A stretch of 64,000 nucleotides of DNA from Molanna angustata. Taxonomy: Eukaryota > Arthropoda > Insecta > Trichoptera > Molannidae. A program made the position numbers and the translations under genes. Numbering within the stretch: position 1 is the stretch's first letter; every line of letters begins with the position of its first letter. The notes below the pieces were generated by a model that saw nothing but the letters and a program-made list of their open reading frames with translations, was not told the origin of the DNA and made no database searches. Location of the stretch: assembly GCA_963576475.1 (NCBI GenBank), contig OY754969.1, positions 28,309,388-28,373,387 of the forward strand, read 5' to 3'. Shown in pieces: positions 1 to 11,800 of the stretch.

Positions 1-569
1 AATTTTATTAAGCATTGCTTAAATAATAATTGTTGACAGGAATTTGTGTTAGAACGTTTATACAATTAAATTTAATAACAATATTATGCATTGCTTATTT
101 CTAATATACCTGTTTTGTGAATCAACATTTTTAGTGGATATCTGCTTATTATATTATTTAATTATTACCTCAACTAAAGAGAAGAATATTGTCTCTGGGC
201 TATTTTTATGAATTAAAGATGAAAAGTGTTTGAGTATTGCAATAAAATTCGTATAAAATATATATTTATATGATACGCGTATTTTTTTTACCGCGCATAT
301 TTTCAATTATATTCCTTGTTTTGGCATTTATGTAAACGAACTTTATTTTGTTATTAAACATTTAATGAAACATTTTGTGTGCTTATATCTTTTGATATCT
401 TTTTTCATTGTCCGATATGTTACTTGATTTTTTTTTCATTATTTTTGTCTCGCTGTTATAACGTATATCGCTTAACTTTTCTTGGGATAGTTGGAAGATA
501 ATAAATAGCCTTATGGTTATAAACCCGTCTTTGTATTTACAATTCTTCTTTTTACTATTTTGGTAGATC

Positions 570-745
570 TATGATCTGTTTCTACAGATCCTGGAACGAG
601 GATGTCCAGCTCTCCCTCCATCTCTTTGATTGTCTTCCCGGTGGTCGGCGTTCCTCTGGTATCTCGAGCATTGCAATCTTTGGCAGCCTTTCTGAATTCA
701 TCCTCTCTACATGATCTCCCCAGTGTCGTCTTTGTACACTTGTTT
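570..745 (-). pseudogene. RTE-like LINE 3' fragment, lineage D (RT C-terminus)
   Basis: Minus-strand translation gives a WGDHVERMNSERLPK block followed by PPGRQSKRWRE and a stop. This is the 'W-GH-ERM ... GRP-x-RW' tail found after the reverse transcriptase domain of RTE-like non-LTR retrotransposons. Only the C-terminal ~50 codons remain; the RT core and endonuclease are missing, as expected of a 5'-truncated dead copy. Clade assignment is by motif recognition only. A related but more decayed stretch lies at 24105-24290. Confidence 0.6.
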
Positions 746-1669
746 GTTCACAAATTTAAATGATATACCTAAATATTCAAGCGTATTGTAAAGTTTTCGA
801 GTACCTTGGACTATACAATTGCGTGATACTTTCAACGGCAAAAGGAAATAAGTTAGTGAGTCATACCTACATAACATATAGGCACTCCCACGAGTATATA
901 GGTCACAGAGAACCGACTTCGGCTAAAAAGTTCAAATATATTAATTACAATAATTAGCGAGTGTAGTCGCTGGAATTGCTCGTCATGATTAAAAATTGCG
1001 CTCAACACCAGAGTCAAGTGAGGTGAATTGGTAAATTTCCTGATAACACTTTGTATTAGTCGGGGTCAACTGGTTGGAACTGATGTTCAAGTTTGCTGCA
1101 TGTTCAAGTCTTCTTACTAATACGGTTATTATATGGAACCCATAATTCCTTGCTTTTTTCAGGTAATATTTATAATGTCAAACACTAACATTTACTAGTA
1201 TTTTATTTAAATTTACAATTTACAACACAATTATTATCAAGAATCAATTTTTGTGTTTCTAAAATACATTAGTTATTCATTTGAAAAAATCACTACTTAC
1301 TTATGACATTATTCTTGTTTTTATATCTAGATGTTTTATTCTAGTACACATCGTACAGTGACTTAATGGATATGTATGTACTAATATTTAACATTTTTTA
1401 TACTTTTAATTCATAATTACCTACATTAAGAATGTCAATTTTGGCTCTCTTTTAGAAGCCCAGATCAGAAATTATTTGTTTAACGTATCATCTTATTTTG
1501 AGTTTAATTAGAATTTTGATGTTATGTTTTCTTTGTTTGTGTAGTTTATACGTAGAATACTGGGATATCAACGACAAAATTACCTTCACAGTGGATGTTA
1601 GATATTAATTTTATGAATAAAGAAGACTAATAGTTTGGTCTGTTATCGTAATTATAAAACGGCTTTTTT
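746..1669. other. No gene seen
   Basis: AT-rich sequence with only short chance reading frames. No repeat shared with the rest of the window was noticed. Confidence 0.5.
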
Positions 1670-1670
1670 T

Positions 1671-2215
1671 GTATTGATCCTGTGATGGACGTGATGCTTT
1701 ACTATTTTTGTATTGATCCTGTGATGGACGTGATGCTTTACTATTTTTGTATTGATCCTGTGATGGACGTGATGCTTTACTATTTTTGTATTGATCCTGT
1801 GATGGACGTGATGCTTTACTATTTTTGTATTGATCCTGTGATGGACGTGATGCTTTACTATTTTTGTATTGATCCTGTGATGGACGTGATGCTTTACTAT
1901 TTTTGTATTGATCCTGTGATGGACGTGATGCTTTACTATTTTTGTATTGATCCTGTGATGGACGTGATGCTTTACTATTTTTGTATTGATCCTGTGATGG
2001 ACGTGATGCTTTACTATTTTTGTATTGATCCTGTGATGGACGTGATGCTTTACTATTTTTGTATTGATCCTGTGATGGACGTGATGCTTTACTATTTTTG
2101 TATTGATCCTGTGATGGACGTGATGCTTTACTATTTTTGTATTGATCCTGTGATGGACGTGATGCTTTACTATTTTTGTATTGATCCTGTGATGGACGTG
2201 ATGCTTTACTATTTT
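1671..2215. repeat. 39-bp minisatellite, 14 copies
   Basis: Fourteen head-to-tail copies of a 39-bp unit beginning gtattgatcctgtgatgg. The copies look identical until the last five bases of copy 14. Since 39 is a multiple of three and the unit has no stop in some frames, the array creates long reading frames on both strands (13-residue repeats such as MDVMLYYFCIDPV on plus and KIVKHHVHHRINT on minus). Both are best read as artefacts. The array abuts a LINE fragment starting at about 2217. Confidence 0.97.
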
Positions 2216-2216
2216 C

Positions 2217-2690
2217 TTATATACATACATACCATCACGCCATATCCCTTACGGGGTAAGCAGAGAGAACCGAGCGCCATACTCCTCTATTTTTGCATAC
2301 ATTCCTAGCTTCCTTTACATCCATGCATCGTCTCATACATGCTCGTCGATTATTCAAGCTTCTTGTATTTCCTTCTTTCAAAATATCATTCACATGGTCA
2401 TGCCATCCCTTTTTGGGGCGGCCCCTACTATTCACTCCATCTTTTTCACCCATGTATATTTTTTGGTCAGTCGTTCATCATTCATTCTTTCAATATGTCC
2501 AAACCACCTCAAGGAATTCACTTTCATTTTATTTATAATACTCTTCTTCATCTTGCATTCCCTCCTTATGTCATCATTTTTCATTCTATCATATATCGTT
2601 CTATTACATACTCTTCTTAGTGATCTCATTTCCACAGCATTTATTCTATTCTCATGCGCCTTTCTTATATGATACCGTCGCAATAGCTTA
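2217..2690 (-). pseudogene. RTE-like LINE 3' end, lineage A
   Basis: Minus-strand sequence encodes, in two overlapping frames, the C-terminal part of a non-LTR reverse transcriptase: ENRINAVEMRSLRRVC, then LRWFGHIERMNDERLTKK, then SRGRPKKGWHDHVNDILK, ending near SVLSAYPVRDMA and a short (TATG)n-type tail. A frameshift separates the blocks at about 2435-2450. The RT catalytic core and endonuclease are absent (5' truncation). Other copies lie at 3752-3830, 44464-44805, 51720-52075 and 62825-63145, making lineage A the commonest LINE relic here. Known of the family: RTE-like elements usually insert as 5'-truncated copies ending in short tandem repeats. Confidence 0.8.
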
Positions 2691-3572
2691 TATAAACCGA
2701 TTTTTTAAAGTAATAAATTTGATGTTATACCCTAGAGCTAAAATAAATATTTTAGATCCCCAGTGATCTAATCGGCCAGTCAAGCCCACTGTATTTAGTA
2801 TGTAATAAATGTATGCGAAAAATGCCATCATCCCAATTTGACAGTTTCTTATAACTTTTACAAAATTCGTTGAATAGACTTAACAACAATGTATATTTTT
2901 AATTTAAAAAATATATTTATAATGACATTTCACATGCCATCCGAAACATTTCCTTATGAACACATCAAGATATTTAATTACACGTTCATATTATGTTGCA
3001 ATTGTATGGGGTGGTTCATTAAATTTGTCGTTTTTTTTTTTAATAATTCTTATTTTTTTGTGGCCTCGTTCGCAAGTCTTCGTTAACTGCTTTATTATAC
3101 AAAAAAAATATATATCGCAACGAAAACAATGGATTAAGTTCCCTGCCGTGTGCTAATTGATGCTGTGCGCAACATCGTAAAACCTACTTAGTAGGGGTTA
3201 ATTTTAGTTCTTATTTGATTAACTAAGGATGTAATTATTCTTGCATTTCACAGGCTCATTATTTTAATATTTTGCTTAAATGATAATTTAAAACACTAAC
3301 GTATGATTGAGTAACTCGCGTTTAAATTTTGTTCAATATTTTATTTTCGTTATAAACAATCTTTAAAAAGAATAATGTTAACATTCTTATGTCAAAATTG
3401 TGTAACCAGTTTTCTTTCGCAATACCTTCATATTTTGTCTTGTTGGTCAATTGAAAATCCTCAAATCGTCAAAAATAATAACATTTTTTTATCTTAATAA
3501 TATCTGTTACGTTTATCCTTAATCTTACCAATCATTGGATAAGAATATTGGATTATTTACAAAACAATGAAG
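2691..3572. other. No gene seen
   Basis: AT-rich DNA with poly-T and poly-A runs. Short frames (for example 2889-3086) are low-complexity and match nothing I recognise. Confidence 0.5.
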
Positions 3573-3925
3573 CAGGGCCGGACAAACGTGTTTTTGCGCC
3601 CGTAGCAATATATTTGAAACCGCCCCCCCCCCCCCTCTTTCCCACATTTTTTGGATTTGTTTTCACCAGACAGAAGAGAGAGAAAGCAACAAAAATATAC
3701 GAATGATTGAAAGAGATAGGTAAGATATTAGCACTAAGTGGGATTTTTTACATACACAGCATCACGCCGAACCTCTTTCCGGGTACGCACTACGCAGAGA
3801 GAACCGAGCGCCACACCTGCGGATTTTTGATTTATATATTTAACATTTTAGGATTTTAAGCGCCCTTTCTAAGACTGCCGCCCTGACTTCTTGTACCTGA
3901 TTGTTCTATGATTTATCCGGCCCTG
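3573..3925. mobile_element. hAT-type MITE with 8-bp target duplication
   Basis: The element begins CAGGGCCGGAC and ends TCCGGCCCTG, so the termini are inverted repeats. It is flanked on both sides by the identical 8-bp CAATGAAG (3565-3572 and 3926-3933). An 8-bp duplication with CAGGG-type ends is the hAT hallmark. At 353 bp it cannot encode a transposase and must be non-autonomous. It contains a poly-C run near 3625 and an inserted or captured LINE lineage A tail (3752-3830). Confidence 0.88.
3752..3830 (-). pseudogene. LINE lineage A 3' tail inside the hAT MITE
   Basis: The stretch catcacgccgaacctctttc ... agagagaaccgagcgcca matches the terminal ~75 bp of the lineage A copies at 2225-2290 and 62845-62900. 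Only the extreme 3' end is present, enclosed within the MITE at 3573-3925. Confidence 0.65.
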
Positions 3926-3933
3926 CAATGAAG

Positions 3934-4864
3934 TGATTTTCGTGATCATAAAAAAATAATTCATTGATAAAATGTTTACAAGCGATCTTTTTTTCTTATC
4001 GATATCGTGACATCCTGCTTTTGGCTTTTTATTATTTTCGAATCTTATCATTATTTCGATTCAACAGCTTTCGATCGGATTGATTTAGATTATTTTAAAT
4101 ATATATTTTGCAAACTTTATTAAAATTAATTCTACTATATAATAAACGTTTTTTTTTTCTAAAACTTTGCCACAAAAACCAACATGACAGTGATATGAAT
4201 CATGACTGTGCAATTTATAGACTCATATTTTGTGAGTTCCTAAATCAGTCTATGTAACCCGAGGCTCTAGTACCTATCCATACTATTTATGATGATTTTG
4301 TATATTACATCATGGCACTAAGTTTAGTTTGAAAGGTTCAAACCCAGGTTTGAAAGAAAAACAATTTTAAATAATCAAATTATACATACCTACATACATA
4401 GTCATCGTTGAAAAATGACTTAATGCGAAAAAAAGGGGGATTTTTTAAATTCATATTTAGTGATCTTATTCACCATTGCACATTTTATAATACAATATTA
4501 ATATAATAGATCCTGGATCATATTGTGATCCTAGGATAATTCTAAATATCGATCTTTTTCTGGGTTTCAATCCTAAGATTGATCTGTAGCAAGCACTTCA
4601 TCTCTCCACATATATGTATCTGTTGTCCGTCAGACTCTTCATCTCTAGATCTAATATAACAATATGTATATTATGTATGTATAATCATGAATCCAATCAC
4701 ACTTTTATCATCCAATAGATCAAGATTCTGCTCAAATGTCTATTGATTACAAATGAATTTGAAACGTTATTGGTTTCTTATTTATTTACTTTATGAGTAT
4801 TGATTATTACCGTTTATCAGTTTTTTTTACGTTCGCCGACTTATATGTTTTTGAAAAAAAAATA
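3934..4864. other. No gene seen
   Basis: AT-rich sequence without recognised coding or repeat content. Confidence 0.45.
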
Positions 4865-4957
4865 CAGATCAATACGTAAATTTAAATTATTCAAAATACA
4901 CTAAAATGCAACAAAGCTCATCGATCAAGCTTTCAATTTGGAATAATTCACCCATCC

Positions 4958-5092
4958 AGCCCCCCTAGACAACGTGTCATTTAGCTCAAGAAAAGATAAC
5001 TCAATGTATGGATGTATCAGTTGTCACGTGACTAGCAACTGTACCTTGAGACATCTTTTCTTGTGCTAAATGACACGTTGCCTAGGGCGGCT
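4958..5092. mobile_element. Foldback MITE (~47-bp arms)
   Basis: The left arm AGCCCCCCTAGACAACGTGT... through ...GATAACTCAA is matched by the reverse complement of the right arm (AGCCGCCCTAGGCAACGTGT...). The arms are ~47 bp with few mismatches around a ~40-bp spacer. No clear target duplication is visible, so the superfamily is unassigned. Its absence from the related locus at 37.3 kb supports insertion. Confidence 0.8.
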
Positions 5093-5116
5093 GACACTAA
5101 ACATATCAAAATATTA

Positions 5117-5883
5117 AGCCGGTTGCAGACCAAAAGCTACGCTGAGTTAGTTTAGCTTAGCTCGCGTAGCTTAGGTCATTTTTCATACAAGTGGTGCAGA
5201 ACGCAAACTATGTGAGCTAGTATGAAAAAAATTACCTCAGCTATGTGAGGCAAGCTAGGTTGAGTTCCTGGTTCTTCTATTATATTTCAACATCGTCTCT
5301 ATTGAGATGTTAAAAAGTTTGTCAATAAAAATATCATTTGACTCCCGACAAGGAAAAAAATCCAATGTTTGCGATATATGCAATTAAAAAAAATATTCGA
5401 TTTGCATACACATTGGTAAAAGTAGGTTAACAAGCCAAAAATGAAATAATATTTCTGGCGCAGTTCAGGGGAGACATCTGTGCTAGACACCGTCACCTCA
5501 TTTATAAGGACTGTTGCTTTCATTGTTTACAAATAAACTAATTTCTCAATGGATGGCGTTACAAAAAAAAGGTTTCTTCGTTACTTTATACATGGCAATA
5601 GTGTAATGCCTTATTTTCAAGTGAATTTTTATACATTATTCAAATATATAGAACTTTCAAAATTTACATTGATAGGGGAGCTCAATAAGAAGGCATAATT
5701 GATGAACGTTGCGCAAGCGCATAAAGGGATCACGTAAACCAGCCGATGACAGGTCGTAAGCCCTGTAGGTGCCTTGAGTTCCTGGTTCTTCTATGATATC
5801 TCAACTTCGTCTCTATTGAGATGTTAAAAAGTATGTGAATAATAATTAATTAACTTGGCTTAGCTTTTGGTCTGCAACTGGCT
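5117..5883. mobile_element. PIF/Harbinger-like element with TTA duplication
   Basis: Terminal inverted repeats: left AGCCGGTTGCAGACCAAAAG and, at the right end, the reverse complement of AGCCAGTTGCAGACCAAAAG. Both sides carry TTA (5114-5116 and 5884-5886), a T[T/A]A target typical of PIF/Harbinger; a TA-type duplication cannot be excluded. The interior has internal repeats of 'gctacgctgag/tagctcgcgtagct' type near 5140-5255 and then about one and a fraction units of the ~515-bp modular repeat (5257-5840). No transposase frame is visible. Confidence 0.75.
5257..5840 (+). repeat. ~515-bp modular repeat, copy 1
   Basis: A terminal module (gagttcctggttcttct ... cgtctctattgagatg) occurs twice in direct orientation, near 5261-5325 and 5773-5838, about 512 bp apart. 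Between them lie conserved blocks (gactcccgacaaggaaaaaa; tctcaatggatggcgtt; aacgttgcgcaagcgcataa; cagccgatgacaggtcgtaa). Related copies are at 26275-26765, 45820-46405 and 61765-62112. No coding potential is seen. The direct repetition suggests head-to-tail units. Confidence 0.75.
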
Positions 5884-5925
5884 TTAGGCTCTGCGGGGAT
5901 CGCTATACTACCTATGAAATCTAGG

Positions 5926-8190
5926 TACTACGAAGTAATTTAATATTTTGATTACTATTGTTTTACTTATGTATGTATGTTAACTTATCGGTATTTATTA
6001 TGACAATATCACAACAATATTTCATAATATAATAAATTAAATATACCATAATGAATGCCTTCTAATTTGATTCAAACTCTTCATTGTCAAGGTTGTTCGT
6101 AGAATTTTGATGTTGTGACATAATAATAAAAGTGTATTTTTTCCGTCTTGAAATAGCCATAATTTTTGTTTCGTAATAATTAACAGATTGTAGTGTACAT
6201 TCCATTTCGATAAGATTTCTTTCGCGTGCATTATTTTCTCGAAGACGAATAAATTTATGACCCATTCTGAGAAAATTCTTTACCTACATATTATTATCTT
6301 TATTGCTCTACCTCTTATCTCATTCACTATTTATTTTCATTTACTCTCTTTTCCAACTTCGGAGATATTATTGTGTCTGATTTGGCACGTCTTGTTGAAA
6401 TACTCAGATATTTTAATTTTAAAATGATTTATTATAACGATTGAGCTATTAATAATAAAATGTATTTGTACCATTCATAAACAATTTTAACTTATTGAAT
6501 TGTCTGTAATTGCTTTATTTTCTTTTCGTTTTATTTTTATATTTTTATCTGATATTATTAACAAAATAATTTTGTCTTTTTTTAATTGGTATTCCCACAA
6601 TTGGTGTACCAAATCTTAAATAAATAAATTAATTAATTACTGTTGTTCATTGAGTTGCATGCACTGCGTTCTAGAGACGATTTTAACGATAACATTTGTA
6701 ATGATCTATCGAGTAGCCAATTGGCAACAGTTAGGTACTTGTCAATAATTATTTTTTCGTTGAATAACTTATCAAGGATCCTAAAATATCAAAATCTAAA
6801 TCTCAATGACCTCAAAGTCCATTTAATGTGATAAGAAATAATTACCAATTGTTTCCAAATGCAATATTGTGGCTGTAAGTTATTACTTATTTATTCTATA
6901 ATTTACAAAAAAATAATGGTTGTATGTCGTATTTCTTGTTTATTGTTTTTTTCTGTATCAGTAATTCTAGGTTATATTTGTAGATCAACAAATTAATAGT
7001 TAATAATATTAAAAGAAAAAGTATAATTATTTAATTGATGGGTATTTGGACACCGATTTGTCAATAAACATTGAAATATTTAGATTTTTTATATTTAAAT
7101 ACGCCAAGACACTTCAGAATTAAGTACCTACACACAATAATACATGTTATCAAAATTTATTACACAAACAAACATACAATAACTGTTAACTATATTTCAT
7201 ATTTATTTTTGGTGTAATGTGATTGTTTAGTGATCATCATCTGTGGACAAACGTAATTGGTTTGTTTTTTGTTTATTTCATAGTGTTTGTTTTTTATATT
7301 GTATATTTTGTAAGACTGTATTTGTCCCTTAAATAAATAAACAAATTAATTTTTCCTTTCCCAATTTATGCTAGTTGCTGAGATGCAACAGCTTAGAATA
7401 GTTCTTTCACTCTTCCACTATCATTGTTACGAGACGCTTATGTCGTGCTTCGTTTTATAAGGTTCTGCGTGGGTTCTGCTCATCTGTCGCTGCTTACTCC
7501 ACAATGTGAATTATCCCGTGATGGTGTGAGGTTGTGTTTGATTTTAATATAATTCGTTGTAGAAAATGGATTTACAAATAAACCTCTTCTGACTAAAATA
7601 TTAAGATTATTAAGAAATTGTCATTTGGCAATAAGTAATATTCACATTTTTTTCAATTTCAATATTTATGAATGATTTATTTATTATTTGTTGTTGTTTT
7701 GTTCGCAGGAATATTAGGCAGTTCCAATGGAAGGGGAGCTTCCAGGATAGCTCCTCTTAACACCAGACCCGGTTCTTCCAGATCCTCGCATTCAAAACAT
7801 CGATAAAATGTAAGATTTATGTATAATGTTAGATAATTAAGCTTCAAACAATGGCCATTTTCAACACAAAACAATTCGCATTCATTATTTTTTAAAAGTT
7901 CAAGAAAGACATTTTTTTAAATTGAATCATTTTCATTACATAACAAACAAAATATATTAGTGTATAAATTTCGTATACCTACAATAATACAATTCAGTAT
8001 GTCAGTTTTGTGAAGGCTAGGTACATGTTTCTTATTTAGTATATATTTCTATTTTTAAGAACTTCTAAATACGCCAGTAAGTTACAATGTGTTTAATCGC
8101 TTTTCGATACTGTTGGGTCATAAAACTTGGTTTACCTCAAAAAGCTATTAAGCTCCGAATGGTTTCATTCTCTACATTGGTCCAGAGTCC
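5926..8190. other. No gene seen
   Basis: More than 2 kb of AT-rich DNA. Short frames at 6037-6265, 6643-6831 and 7677-7874 show no recognisable motif. Confidence 0.5.
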
Positions 8191-8214
8191 GGCTGGCTGA
8201 GTGTAGTCGGGTAC

Positions 8215-8790
8215 AAGACAAGTGGAGCGGCCGCAGATATTTATGTCCAACCCAAATTACCATCGAATAATCGTACATCCCATTCAAATTTCGAACGCGA
8301 CCGAAAAACTCGCGGTTCGTTCAAAATTCGAACGATACCCGCGGCGCCAAACGGCCGGCGCGCAGCCTCCGCCTGATAGTGAAACGGATACGTCCGAGAA
8401 AGTCTTCGGCTCGTGCGGTGCAACTGTGCCGCGGTAGTTCCGTCCCGCTCGCACCGCGTCCGCCATCCCCACCGCCGAGAGGGACGCGAGTCATCGGCGC
8501 GGTTCGCGACGGCCGCGCCGGTCCTCTCAAGTCAGGTAGCCACCGCCAGGTGTTACGGCCCTGGCGTCACGCGGTGGTCGGGGCGAGGGCGGCGGCGGGA
8601 GTGCGAGGTGGGTTGGGGGGAGAGGGCGCGTAACTCGGGAGCCACTGTCCCCCCTCCCCCGGCCCCTCCCTGCACTCCCGCGTCCTCCGTCCCTCACAAG
8701 ACCAGTAATCTCGTCTATCCCCCCGCCGCCCCGCGCCCCATCCTCCCCGCCCACCGCCGCCCAATCCGGTATATGCTCTCTCGATGCGGC
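8215..8790. promoter_or_regulatory. Isolated GC- and CpG-rich island: candidate host promoter or first exon
   Basis: The only long GC-rich stretch in the window. It is dense in CpG (CGCGGTTCGCGACGGCCGCG-type sequence near 8499-8518) and polypyrimidine-rich around 8645-8760, with sharp boundaries to AT-rich DNA. Several frames run open through it, including a 161-codon plus-strand frame (8413-8898), but translations are low-complexity (Pro/Arg/Ala-rich), overlap on both strands, and match no family I know. Downstream at 8889-8896 there is a CAGGTAGAT that could be a splice donor, after an AT-rich stretch with cagtgtg-type initiator words. A 5' exon/promoter is an inference; an unmapped GC-rich repeat is the alternative. 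Confidence 0.4.
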
Positions 8791-8899
8791 TTCGTCGCAA
8801 GAACCGCCAATTTGTTGTATTCACCGAGACTTAAATTTCGTTCAATCATCCAGTGTGTATTAGTGTGTATAATTTATTGGCCAATCCCAGGTAGATAGA

Positions 8900-11800
8900 T
8901 CTTCCTATGACGAACACGTTGTATAGCAGATCGCTAATGTATTTTTATAAAAAAAATACTGCCATTACCCTTAGACATTATCTAAATTGTTTCGCAATGT
9001 TTCCTATCTGATCATTCTTGGTCAAATTTAACAAGTATTTTTGCTCAATAGGCTGTATGCTCACATTGACCTCATCAAGGTCCAAATGAATGTGAACTCC
9101 CAACTAAGAATTTAACCATGTATCAATTTATAGTTGTCTGAGACTATCACGTACACAAATTACACACAAGGTTGTTTCAACTTCTACATACAATATTTCT
9201 GCTGTCAAAATACAATCAAGGTTTTCATTTATTCGTGTGATTCCTTGGTCACTGGTCACTGCCATAATTTATTTATGAACCTCTATAAACTGAAAATTAT
9301 GTTAAGATGTTGTGTAGCTAAAATTCCAAGATAAGTTGTTTTGTATGGAACATTTATCGATATACAGAAAACGCAGTCGGCTGAAGCTTCTCATAATCAG
9401 CTAATATACATTTGTTGTTTTTCGTATAATTTGTTTATTTTCTCACTTTGTTGGAAATGAAAACAAATACAGGAATCAATCAATCGATGTTTGAAAATAA
9501 TTATATTTCTAGTAATGGACTGTTCACAACACTTTATTTTTATCAGGATATGTTATAAATGCATATTTTTGGGTAAAATCTCTATATATACTTCTGCAAA
9601 ATAGTTACATTATATACTTCTAGTTTCTCTCTAGGCGAGCATCTTCATAAGTCTATTAAATCAAGTTGAAGAAAATTATAATCAGTATTTTATTTTAATA
9701 TAATAAATTATATACTTTTGTGTGATTTTACATTTTTTTAAATTCTCATCGAATTGATAACTTCCTCTCTTTTTGGATGTCGGTTATAATAGTAACTTTA
9801 CGAAATATTCTTATCTGGAATACGACAAATTTATAAAAACAATATATCCCTTGTAGTTTTACATAGTATCCCTAAGATTATTTTAGAAAATAATTAAATT
9901 ATTTTTCTCAACTTTTACTAATCTATTCAAGCACCTTATGAGTTTCGTATAAATAATCTTAATCATCCCAAACTTGTACTAAATTGATTTATCTATATAT
10001 TTTTCCACTTGCATTTTTTTAAGTTTTTAAGAAGACACAATTTTCAAAGAGACTTTTAATATTATATAACTATTTTTTATATGGCACAAGAAACATGAAG
10101 GTGAAAAAGTCAGTAATATTAAAACAGGTTTCCTGTTCCCATATGATTATCGTTTATTTTCGACTGTTACATTACCGATGTCATTTAAAAACTGCCTACC
10201 TATCATTTACACCATAACCATTCTTTACTTATTATATGTTTTATTATTAGCCATGGAAATTTACAATCATAACGCGCTTTTTGATGTCGAGTGATAAAAT
10301 ATGTTATAGTTTCAATTTAGCGATAAATAATCCATAACCGTTCGCATTATACCATAATAATGATTTAATAGCTTCATAAGTTTTCCTCAATGACTTGTTT
10401 TCGTTATTTCTGTTATGCTCGAAATTGTGTCTAGTAATAATTATTACTTTCCTAAACTGTGAAAATTATGTCTCGCTTGTGCATCTAGTAATTACTATGG
10501 TATTTATTTATTTATTTTATTTACGGCGTTTGCCATTTACATGAAGTTTTCAAAAATGATACAAAATATAGTAGGTACATAATGTGTGAAAATACAAACA
10601 AAAAAATAAACATAACCAATCTATAAACAATGAAAATGAAAATAAAGCAAAAAGAAATATAAAGGAAAACTTATACAAAATTTAAAAAAAAATACATATA
10701 AAAATACATTCAAAGAAAATTTAACCAAAATAATAAGCAGATAAATAATAATATATATATTAACACAAGAAAAGAAAACTTACAGAAACATTACACCACA
10801 GAGACCACTCAGTATTTATATAAAACAAACAAAAAATATACAAAACAAACAACATGATAGACAAAGAAAAAAAATAATAAACCATGGATGCTCCCTGATT
10901 GGATTGGAAATAAAACAAAATAATAAGTAGGTATTCTTACTTTGATAATTTTGAGGTGTTGTGTTTTTTTCTTATTTTTAAATCGTTTCGAGCAAATCGC
11001 TGAAAGTTGTCATGTAGGTACATAAATTCTAGTAAACACTTTGTGCAAATATGCACAATTCTCCGATACTTGTTACTGGTCACTATTGAATTGAGAAATA
11101 TTTGTGTGTGTAATTTTTTGCAAATTCAGTAGTCATAATAATTTGTATTTATTATTGAATATTATATTTTTGTCGAGTACATGATTTAGCCTACATAATA
11201 TTTATAATATAGGCTGTTGTACGAGTGAAATGATTCACGCGATTGCTGGAAATATATCTAAGTTTGAAAATATACGATTTACAATAATATTTAACCTGTT
11301 GCATTAACATTTAAATAATAAATGAAGGTAATTTTAACTTTTACGTGTATATTTGACGCCCTTTTGATGGAATGTTTTTTATTTATTTATTTTGTTTTAT
11401 TATATATAGAACAAACAGTTTATAACTATTTTATTTTATTTTATTTATTGAAGACAAACATACAGCCAATTTAGTGCATAGGACAAGCAGACATTTATAC
11501 AACAAATAAGCCAAAAATGTTTGATGAATATTACTAGTTAAAAAACATGAATTGAACTATGTTAACAAAAGTAAATTAAATTGTGTTTTTGTTTTATTTT
11601 TTATAATATAATGACATTTTTAATATAACATTTAGTCAACCATCGAAACCCTCAGGGTTTATCTGAGTTTGACGAGTTCAGTAGTTGGTATTTTAATATA
11701 TTATATCTATTTACATAATACGATGCAGGTTCCAACCTACGTCAGGAGAGGAACTCAAAGAGCATGCTCTTAGAGCACATAGCTGTCGTCATCGGACCTC

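Larger units (their letters stand above)
4865..5925 (+). repeat. Dispersed repeat interrupted by two MITEs (filled site)
   Basis: Sequence at 4865-4957, at 5093-5116 and from 5886 to about 5925 aligns in order with 37242-37380 (shared words include gatcaagctttcaatt, attcacccatcc, acatatcaaa and tcgctatacta). In the 37-kb copy the two intervening segments 4958-5092 and 5117-5883 are absent. This copy is therefore the filled site of two separate insertions. I do not recognise the repeat family. Confidence 0.7.

Noticed and set aside
1671..2215. CRISPR array
   Set aside because: Copies are contiguous without unique spacers, and the DNA is clearly eukaryotic.
1652..2308. 192- and 208-codon frames with 13-residue repeats on both strands
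   Set aside because: They are translations of the 39-bp minisatellite; 39 is divisible by three, so frames stay open mechanically.
2293..2672. Several plus-strand frames of 81-93 codons
   Set aside because: Antisense shadows of LINE lineage A; the minus strand carries the recognised motifs.
8413..8898. 161-codon protein in the CpG island
   Set aside because: Low-complexity, overlapped by equally open frames on both strands, no family motif; kept only as a possible non-coding exon.
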